In this document: positions 58,022 through 64,000 of the stretch, piece after piece | Layout of the letters: each line of letters begins with the position of its first letter | Numbering within the stretch: position 1 is the first letter of the stretch | Assembly: GCA_028280415.1 (NCBI GenBank) | Contig: JANQLV010000076.1 | Span: 1 to 64,000 of the forward strand | DNA: 64,000 bases | Reading direction: 5' to 3' | Origin: Saprospiraceae bacterium | GTDB lineage: Bacteria; Bacteroidota; Bacteroidia; Chitinophagales; Saprospiraceae | Position numbers and translations under genes: made by a program | The notes under the pieces: model-generated | Database searches by the model: none | Told to the model about the DNA's origin: nothing | Seen by the model: only the letters and a program-made list of their open reading frames with translations

Positions 58022-58369
58022 CTATTTTAGAAGATTATTTTCATCCGGGAAAATTGCAATTGGTTGGTAGTTTTTAGCCTCTTCCACAGTCATGAGCCCA
58101 TAAGAAATGATAATCACAATATCGCCGACTGCGGCTTTTCGCGCCGCTGCTCCGTTGAGGCAAATGACTCCCGAACCTCTTTCCCCTTTGATCACGTAAG
58201 TTTCAAGGCGTTCTCCATTATTGTTATTGACAATTTGTACACGCTCCCCCTCCAGCAGATTAGCTGCATCCATCAGATCCTCATCAATTGTTATACTTCC
58301 CACATAATTAAGGTCTGCCTGCGTTACTTTTACTCTATGTATTTTGGACTTAAATCTTTGAATTAGCAT
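58022..58369 (-). CDS. panD: Aspartate 1-decarboxylase
   Basis: PanD makes beta-alanine from aspartate for pantothenate and is self-cleaved to form a pyruvoyl group. At 115 residues with the cleavage site G24-S25 in NYVGSITID and the segment [18 protein letters not shown], it is a complete zymogen. It is followed by the flippase-like gene and is close to panC, the next step, on the same strand. Confidence 0.97.
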   Translation of the reverse strand: MLIQRFKSKIHRVKVTQADLNYVGSITIDEDLMDAANLLEGERVQIVNNNNGERLETYVIKGERGSGVICLNGAAARKAAVGDIVIIISYGLMTVEEAKNYQPIAIFPDENNLLK

Positions 58370-58459
58370 ATTTTTTTATTTACGTAATCTGCAAAACCTT
58401 AAATAATCCCCCATTTTCCCGAATATTCATAGCATTGTGCACTATGGTATTCTGAGTAT

Positions 58460-59314
58460 TTATTTCTGGTTTTTTAAGATCATATTATCGATCAAGCGAA
58501 CCTCCCCTACCCAAACAGCAGTACAGGCCACTACCAGATCGGCATCTTTGAATTGATCGATTGCTTGTAAAGTAATTCCGTTAACAATTTTAAAATATTC
58601 GGGTTTATAGCCACAATCCGAGATCTTTTTCATGGCCCACTGACTGATTTCACCCGGTTTTTCTTGCTTCATTTTCTCTTTGGCCTCATTTAGAACCTGA
58701 TAAATGATCGTGCTTTGGCTTCGATCTTCTACACTCAAACGCCGATTCCGTGAACTCATTGCTAAACCATTATCTTCTCTTACGATTGGGCACATAATAA
58801 GTTCAATTTCCGATTGCATTTGTTGAAGCATGTTTCGGACGATAGTTAACTGCTGAAAATCTTTTTGCCCCATGAAAAGTTTATGCGGCTCAACGATTTG
58901 GAGCAAACGCCATACAACCTGGGCCATACCATCAAAATGTCCCGGACGAAAATATCCTTCCATCACGGTAGCTAAATCTCCAAAATCCAGCTCCAGATTG
59001 GTGTCCAGCCCCGGAGGATATACCTCCGTATCCAGAGGCCAAAACAGAATATCATTATCTGCTGATGACAGTAAATCGATATCCGCTCCTATTGTCCTCG
59101 GGTATTTTTCCAGATCAGATGTATCATTAAATTGCGTAGGATTAACAAAAATACTACAAACGGTAAGGTCCGATTGCGATTTGGAAGCCCGAATCAAAGA
59201 AAGATGCCCTTCGTGTAAAGCTCCCATTGTTGGTACAAATCCAATAACATTGCCCTCCTTTCGTTTAGTATTCAAATACTGTTGTAAATCCGCTACTTTT
59301 TTAAACAAAAACAT
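58460..59314 (-). CDS. panC: Pantothenate synthetase
   Basis: PanC joins pantoate and beta-alanine with ATP. From ATG 59314 it is 284 residues, the family's usual length; the open frame reaches 59359 but the added residues are not conserved-looking. Motifs: VPTMGALHEGHLSLIRAS (HxGH, near residue 30), SIFVNPTQF, LFMGQKDFQQL and MSSRNRRLS (KMSKS-like). panD lies 90 bp downstream on the same strand. Confidence 0.97.
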   Translation of the reverse strand: MFLFKKVADLQQYLNTKRKEGNVIGFVPTMGALHEGHLSLIRASKSQSDLTVCSIFVNPTQFNDTSDLEKYPRTIGADIDLLSSADNDILFWPLDTEVYPPGLDTNLELDFGDLATVMEGYFRPGHFDGMAQVVWRLLQIVEPHKLFMGQKDFQQLTIVRNMLQQMQSEIELIMCPIVREDNGLAMSSRNRRLSVEDRSQSTIIYQVLNEAKEKMKQEKPGEISQWAMKKISDCGYKPEYFKIVNGITLQAIDQFKDADLVVACTAVWVGEVRLIDNMILKNQK

Positions 59315-59435
59315 AATGAATTTGTAGTTAAAACAGGGTTTTTGATAGAAATCACGCAAATATAGACGTTTTTATTAACATCACCTTAACTCAAAGAATG
59401 GAATGCTTTATAATAGATAAGTCTTAATTTTTTAC

Positions 59436-59443
59436 TATTTTTG
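59436..59443 (+). promoter_or_regulatory. Candidate promoter -7 box for the glycogen-synthase-like gene
   Basis: TATTTTTG matches the Bacteroidota TAnnTTTG box, 49 bp before the start codon. No clear TTG box lies 19-21 bp upstream. Confidence 0.35.
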
Positions 59444-59491
59444 CAAATCTGTTCATTGAAGTGAAAATTATTTTCTAAAATATATGTGTAT

Positions 59492-60310
59492 ATGGATAAG
59501 AAGAAAGTCCTGATTGTAACTCAGGAAATGAAACCTTACACAGCTCTTTCCGAAATTTCTGAAATAGCTCGTAAACTTCCTCAGTATGTGCAAGAAAACG
59601 GGATGGAGATCAGAGTGTTGATGCCACGCTTTGGAACAATTAATGAACGACGACATAGATTACACGAAGTAGTTCGTCTTTCTGGTATGAATATTATAGT
59701 AGATGATGACGATTTTCCACTGATAATTAAGGTTGCTTCTCTCCCCGGTGCAAGAATGCAGGTCTACTTCTTGGATAACGAGGATTTCTTTAAGCGTAAA
59801 TCTATTTTCGAAAATGATCAGGGTAAGCCTTTTGATGATAATGCAGATCGAATGATCTTCTTCTGTAAAGGTGTTATTGAAACAGTGAAAAAGTTCGGCT
59901 GGGCTCCGGATATCGTACATTGTCACGGATGGATGACCAGTCTGGTTCCTTTATATTTGAAAACGGCTTACGATAAAGAGCCTATTTTTCAAAATTCAAA
60001 AGTAGTCTATTCTGTCTACGAAAATTCACTGGAGAAAACCTTTACCGGCGAATTTGTTTCCAAAGCTTCTATCAATAATCTTGATCCGGAAGATTTGACC
60101 GCTTACCAGAATGGTACTGGCATTACTTTGCACAAAGGAGCAATGAATTATGCTGATGCGGTAATTAAAGGGAGTGAAAATCTGGGAGAATCTGATGTGC
60201 AATTGCTGGATGCATTGGAAAAACCGGTACTCGAGTTTTTAAGCGAAGAAGAATACCTGCCTGCTTATATGGAACTTTATAATGAGTTACTTCAGCAGGA
60301 AGTTGAATAA
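59492..60310 (+). CDS. Glycogen/starch synthase-like protein, short catalytic N-terminal domain
   Basis: From ATG 59492 it is 272 residues (an ATG two codons earlier is possible). It has the GT5 N-terminal start VLIVTQEMKPYTALSEI and the HCHGWMTSLVPLYLK block of glycogen synthase. The second half of the GT-B fold is absent, and K/E residues of the nucleotide site are not visible. It is therefore about half the usual synthase length; such short forms are common in Bacteroidota and may not be catalytic. It is followed by a strong terminator. Confidence 0.85.
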   Translation: MDKKKVLIVTQEMKPYTALSEISEIARKLPQYVQENGMEIRVLMPRFGTINERRHRLHEVVRLSGMNIIVDDDDFPLIIKVASLPGARMQVYFLDNEDFFKRKSIFENDQGKPFDDNADRMIFFCKGVIETVKKFGWAPDIVHCHGWMTSLVPLYLKTAYDKEPIFQNSKVVYSVYENSLEKTFTGEFVSKASINNLDPEDLTAYQNGTGITLHKGAMNYADAVIKGSENLGESDVQLLDALEKPVLEFLSEEEYLPAYMELYNELLQQEVE

Positions 60311-60332
60311 AAGATGCTTCTAAGAAGAAGCG

Positions 60333-60386
60333 AAAACGAACAGAGAATCGTTATCTATTTTGAGACATGGTTCTCTGTTCGGTTTT
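60333..60386 (+). terminator. Strong terminator after the glycogen-synthase-like gene
   Basis: AAAACGAACAGAGAA (60333-60347) pairs with TTCTCTGTTCGGTTTT (60371-60386), a roughly 15-bp stem with a T-rich end. Confidence 0.8.
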
Positions 60387-60483
60387 ATTATCGGGAGTGT
60401 TTATGCCTAAAATTGGTTCAATAGCGTTCCCCGAGTTGCGCCTTCCTTGCAAATCTCATTTTTAAAATTTTATCAATCAACAA

Positions 60484-61827
60484 ATGAAGAAAATTTCATT
60501 AGCGCTGTGGGTAATAGCGTTTGGAATAATTATCAATTCGTGTAATGATCCTTCTCCAATTGGGGCAGAATTACTGGAAGATGATCAGGTTGAGGTGCTT
60601 TTTAGTGATACACTGACCCTTCGAACTTCCACCGTCAAAGAAGACAATATTGTCGTTTATGATCCTGATCCCAGTGTAACCTTTGATAATTTTCTCATCG
60701 GAGACATGGAAGATCCTGTATTCGGCAGAGCCACGGCTGGTCTTTATGCTCAACTAACACTGGATTTTGATGCTCCGAATTATACAGATGCTGTAGTAGA
60801 TTCAATCGTGCTGACGCTTCAATACGATAGCCTTTCTACCTACGGGATTCTTGATCAGGAAGCTTTCAATCTTGGGGTTTACCGGATTATGGATGTCGTT
60901 GATATTGAAAATGACCATTTCTCCAATGAATCTTTTATGGTAGATGAATCCAACCCATTGGCAGAGATTACTAACCTCATTCCTCAGTTAAGTCGTTCTG
61001 ATAGTATCAAAGGGCTTATTGACTACCGTTTCAGCGATGAAGGGGATACCATAGATATTCCGGCAAGTTTAAGGGTCCATTTACCCCTTTCTCTGGCCGA
61101 GGAGTTAATCAACTATGACAGCATCGTTTACAATTCGGATAACAATTTTGTAGAACAATTTAATGGAATCCACGTAAGAGCAATGAGTAGTACTCCCGGA
61201 ATGCTGAGTGTTAATATTTCAGAAATAAGTGTTTCAGGAATGACCGTGTATTATCGAAGGGATGGTTCGAATGAGCAGTATACTTACGAATTTTCGTCAC
61301 GTTTTGTACAAATGAGTAATTTCTCGCACGATTTTTCGGGTTCAACAGTGGAAAACTTCTTCGATGATCCTGTACTGGGAGATAGCATACTATTTGTACA
61401 ATCGATGTCAGGGCCTAATATAAAAATTGAAATTCCCAACGCTGATGCCTTCCAAGGCGCAATTATCAATAAAGCTGAATTGATTTTCACCATTGCGGAA
61501 TTAAATGAGGATGACCCTGCCAACTATCCTCCGATATTCAGTATTATTGCTGCCGATCTCGATGAAGATGAAGAGTTTTCTTTTGTTCAGGACATTCTAA
61601 TCGGCGGAAGTAATTTTGGAGGAGTATTTATTGAAACGGCAGATGGTTTTACCGAATATAGGATGAATTTATCCGCTCATTTTCAGGAGATTATAGAGGG
61701 CAACCGGGCAAATACTATTTTTCTAAGATCATTCCCAAAACAGGAACAGGCAAATAGAACTGTGGTTTTTGGGCCGGGGCATTCAACTCATCCGATGAAA
61801 CTCAAATTGACGTATACTAAACTTTAA
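60484..61827 (+). CDS. DUF4270 lipoprotein
   Basis: In 447 residues, a lipoprotein signal (IAFGIIINSCNDPSPIGAEL) is followed by a beta-rich domain typical of DUF4270, a Bacteroidota outer-membrane lipoprotein family often next to glycogen-synthase-like and glmS genes, as here. The function is not established; binding of glycans or membrane components is possible. The glmS gene starts 5 bp downstream. Confidence 0.88.
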   Translation: MKKISLALWVIAFGIIINSCNDPSPIGAELLEDDQVEVLFSDTLTLRTSTVKEDNIVVYDPDPSVTFDNFLIGDMEDPVFGRATAGLYAQLTLDFDAPNYTDAVVDSIVLTLQYDSLSTYGILDQEAFNLGVYRIMDVVDIENDHFSNESFMVDESNPLAEITNLIPQLSRSDSIKGLIDYRFSDEGDTIDIPASLRVHLPLSLAEELINYDSIVYNSDNNFVEQFNGIHVRAMSSTPGMLSVNISEISVSGMTVYYRRDGSNEQYTYEFSSRFVQMSNFSHDFSGSTVENFFDDPVLGDSILFVQSMSGPNIKIEIPNADAFQGAIINKAELIFTIAELNEDDPANYPPIFSIIAADLDEDEEFSFVQDILIGGSNFGGVFIETADGFTEYRMNLSAHFQEIIEGNRANTIFLRSFPKQEQANRTVVFGPGHSTHPMKLKLTYTKL

Positions 61828-61832
61828 AAAAT

Positions 61833-63674
61833 ATGTGTGGAATTATAGGTTATATTGGTAAAAAGCAAGCCTATCCTATTCTCATTAACGGCCTTAAAAG
61901 ACTAGAATACCGCGGTTATGACAGTGCAGGTGTAGCTGTTTTCAATGGCGACGTGCATGTCTATAAACGTAAAGGTAAAGTCCAGGATCTTATAGATTTT
62001 GCCAAAGGTAAAAATATTCGCGGCACGATGGGAATCGGCCATACCCGTTGGGCAACACATGGTAAACCAGACGATGTCAATGCCCATCCACATACTTCCG
62101 GTAATGGCAGGTTGACGCTTATTCACAATGGAATTATTGAGAATTATGCCCTATTGCAAGAAGCTCTGAAAAAAGAAGGGCATACTTTTGAGAGCGAAAC
62201 CGATACAGAGGTTCTGGTGCATTTTATTGAAGAGCTTCAAAAAAGAGATAATCTTCCTATTGAAGAAGCTGTCCGGGTTGCACTATCTAAAGTTGTAGGT
62301 GCTTATGCCATTGTAGTGATTGACAGAGATGATCCGGGTAAACTGGTCGCCGCCCGTAAGGCAAGTCCCTTGGTCATTGGAATCGGAGAAGATGAATTCT
62401 TTATTGCTTCCGATCCTACCCCAATTGCCGAGTTTACGCAAAAGGTAGTTTTCCTCAATGATGAAGAGATTGCAGTCGTTACCCGGGGCGGTGATCTACA
62501 AATCAAAACTATTGATAATGAGATACAAACCCCCTTTATCCAGGAACTGGATGTAAAAATCGAAGCGATGGAGAAAGGAGGCTACGAATATTTTATGCTC
62601 AAAGAGATTTACGAGCAACCTAAAACCGTAGCGGATTGTATGCGCGGTCGAATCAATGCTACCGAAGGCTGGATCAAAGTAGGAGGTGTAGATACCTGCA
62701 AAGACCGCATTTTTGATGCTAACAGATTCATTATTGCCGCTTGTGGTACTTCCTGGCATGCGGGCCTGATCGGTGAATATTTATTCGAAGAATTGGCACG
62801 TATCCCCGTAGAGGTAGAGTACGCTTCCGAACTTCGCTACCGCAATCCAATCATTAATGAAAAAGATGTCGTTATTGCCTTGTCCCAGTCCGGAGAGACT
62901 GCGGATACCCTGGCAGCATTGGAGCTGGCTAAAGCCAAAGGCGCATTATGTTACGGAATAGTCAATAATGTTGGCTCTTCCATTGCCCGAATGACACATG
63001 CCGGTTCTTATATCCATGCCGGGCCGGAAATCGGTGTGGCTTCGACTAAAGCATTTACCGGACAATTGACCTTATTATCCATGATGGCCATCCATCTGGG
63101 ATACGAACGCGGAACAATTCCCCGTTCTTATTATCTACAGTTACTCGAAGAATTAGAAAATATTCCGGGCAAGATCGAAACATTACTGGAAAAGGCTTCG
63201 GATCAAATTGAATATATTGCGGGAGAAATCAAAGATGCCTCCAATGCACTCTATCTCGGAAGAGGGTATAATTTCCCAATTGCGCTCGAAGGTGCATTAA
63301 AGCTCAAAGAAATTTCCTATATTCACGCTGAGGGTTATCCTGCGGCAGAGATGAAACACGGACCAATCGCATTGATTGACGAAAATATGCCGGTCATCGT
63401 TATTGCTACCAATAAAAGTGCTTACGAAAAAATTGTTAGCAACGTCCAGGAAGTAAAGGCAAGAAAAGGTAAAATTATTTCCATTGTAAAAGAAGGAGAT
63501 ACGGTCATCAGAAACCTATCTGATTATACCATTGAGATACCCGATACGGATGAGCCACTCACACCGTTGCTATCCGTTGTTCCTTTGCAATTATTATCCT
63601 ATCAGATTGCTTTGATGAGAGGCTGTAATGTCGATCAGCCACGAAATCTGGCAAAGTCTGTCACTGTTGAATAA
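61833..63674 (+). CDS. glmS: Glutamine-fructose-6-phosphate aminotransferase (isomerising)
   Basis: GlmS makes glucosamine 6-phosphate for cell-wall and LPS precursors. At 613 residues it has the N-terminal Ntn glutaminase with nucleophile Cys2 (MCGIIGYIG) and HTRWATHG, then two SIS sugar-binding domains (CGTSWHAG, SQSGETADT, SQSG-type loops) and the C-terminal PRNLAKSVTVE. All family parts are present. It follows the DUF4270 gene by 5 bp and is followed by a DUF4290 gene. Confidence 0.98.
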   Translation: MCGIIGYIGKKQAYPILINGLKRLEYRGYDSAGVAVFNGDVHVYKRKGKVQDLIDFAKGKNIRGTMGIGHTRWATHGKPDDVNAHPHTSGNGRLTLIHNGIIENYALLQEALKKEGHTFESETDTEVLVHFIEELQKRDNLPIEEAVRVALSKVVGAYAIVVIDRDDPGKLVAARKASPLVIGIGEDEFFIASDPTPIAEFTQKVVFLNDEEIAVVTRGGDLQIKTIDNEIQTPFIQELDVKIEAMEKGGYEYFMLKEIYEQPKTVADCMRGRINATEGWIKVGGVDTCKDRIFDANRFIIAACGTSWHAGLIGEYLFEELARIPVEVEYASELRYRNPIINEKDVVIALSQSGETADTLAALELAKAKGALCYGIVNNVGSSIARMTHAGSYIHAGPEIGVASTKAFTGQLTLLSMMAIHLGYERGTIPRSYYLQLLEELENIPGKIETLLEKASDQIEYIAGEIKDASNALYLGRGYNFPIALEGALKLKEISYIHAEGYPAAEMKHGPIALIDENMPVIVIATNKSAYEKIVSNVQEVKARKGKIISIVKEGDTVIRNLSDYTIEIPDTDEPLTPLLSVVPLQLLSYQIALMRGCNVDQPRNLAKSVTVE

Positions 63675-63724
63675 ATTCAGTATCTGTCTTGAAATATTCG
63701 AGACCAAAATTAAAATTATTCGAA

Positions 63725-64000
63725 ATGAATGAACATAATATGGAGTATAACTCCCAAAAGGAAATCCTGGAAATGGCTGAATACGGCAGAAATATTCAAA
63801 TGCTGGTACATCATGCCAAGACGATTGAAGATCCTGAATACCGGCAAGTATTTGTAGAACGCATCATTTTGTTAATGCATCAAATGCATCCGCAAAATAG
63901 AAATATTGATGACTATCGTTCCAAACTATGGAAACACATTTTCAGAATTGCCAATTACGATTTGGATGTAATGCCACCGGACGGGGTAATTCCAAAAATG
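63725..64000 (+). CDS. DUF4290 protein, partial at window edge
   Basis: An ATG at 63725 opens a frame that runs off the right edge (92 codons visible). The visible sequence (MEYNSQKEILEMAEYGRNIQ, then MHQMHPQNRNIDDYRSKLW) matches DUF4290, a small Bacteroidota protein found near glmS. The C-terminus is not in the window. Confidence 0.85.
   Translation, partial: MNEHNMEYNSQKEILEMAEYGRNIQMLVHHAKTIEDPEYRQVFVERIILLMHQMHPQNRNIDDYRSKLWKHIFRIANYDLDVMPPDGVIPKM

Noticed and set aside
1..64000. CRISPR arrays, rRNA and insertion sequences
   Set aside because: No regularly spaced identical repeats, no rRNA signature and no transposase-like ORF were seen; the only arrays are the coding repeats near the left edge and short AT-rich repeats near rep.

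Overview
The window is from a Bacteroidota chromosome, probably Saprospiria-like. Supporting signs are T9SS-type C-terminal sorting domains, a hybrid two-component regulator with AraC output, TAnnTTTG promoters, lipoprotein families DUF4270/DUF4625, DUF4290, and a panC/panD, rfaE2, Nif3, zinc-ribbon, glmS neighbourhood. The flanks (about 1-6.5 kb and 47.6-64 kb) are ordinary chromosome: a repeat-rich secreted protein (open at the left edge), a giant hybrid sensor, an AraC regulator, a beta-propeller secreted protein, an ABC-2 permease, cell-envelope and coenzyme A genes, a glycogen-synthase-like protein and glmS.

Between them lies a roughly 41-kb integrated island (6599-47572). It splits a host tRNA-Met(CAT) gene: the 3' half remains at 6567-6610, next to its terminator, and the 5' half at 47561-47602. 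The two halves share a 12-bp core and are covariant with each other. A tyrosine recombinase sits just inside the left end. An intact, different tRNA-Met(CAT) lies just inside the right end, 63 bp downstream of the host 5' half in the transcribed direction, as if it replaces the broken gene.

The left half of the island is defence-like. It holds a SIR2 protein next to a 2269-residue protein with three P-loop NTPase domains; a CHAT-STAND-TPR protein overlapping a small membrane protein; a DUF4160 / DUF2442-XRE-ImmA/IrrE / DUF4186-like operon; and a compact four-gene cassette (radical SAM enzyme, DPPW methyltransferase, ASCH protein, P-loop kinase) whose function I do not recognise.

The most unusual part is 27170-33344 plus an isolated gene at 42958-43197. 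Six genes there read through 20 in-frame TGA codons with no internal TAA or TAG, and all six end in TAA or TAG. They are a replication-relaxation-like protein, a TraG/DUF87-like ATPase, a PemK/MazF toxin, a DNA-binding coiled-coil membrane protein, a Rep_3 plasmid initiator and a small Cys-rich membrane protein. Several of the TGA codons fall where the families have glycine. This is the signature of the UGA=Gly code of Absconditabacteria/Gracilibacteria (translation table 25). The island therefore seems to carry a plasmid replicon from a recoded Patescibacteria lineage, or the contig is chimeric. Standard-code homologues of two of these genes lie at 37908-40483 in a mobilisation-like operon whose genes end in TGA with ATGA overlaps, so one island holds the same gene pair in two genetic codes.

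The right part of the island carries a T9SS-targeted metzincin-like protease, the standard-code mobilisation operon (35.7-42.6 kb) and a LytS/LytTR-type two-component pair. No CRISPR array, rRNA or IS element was seen.
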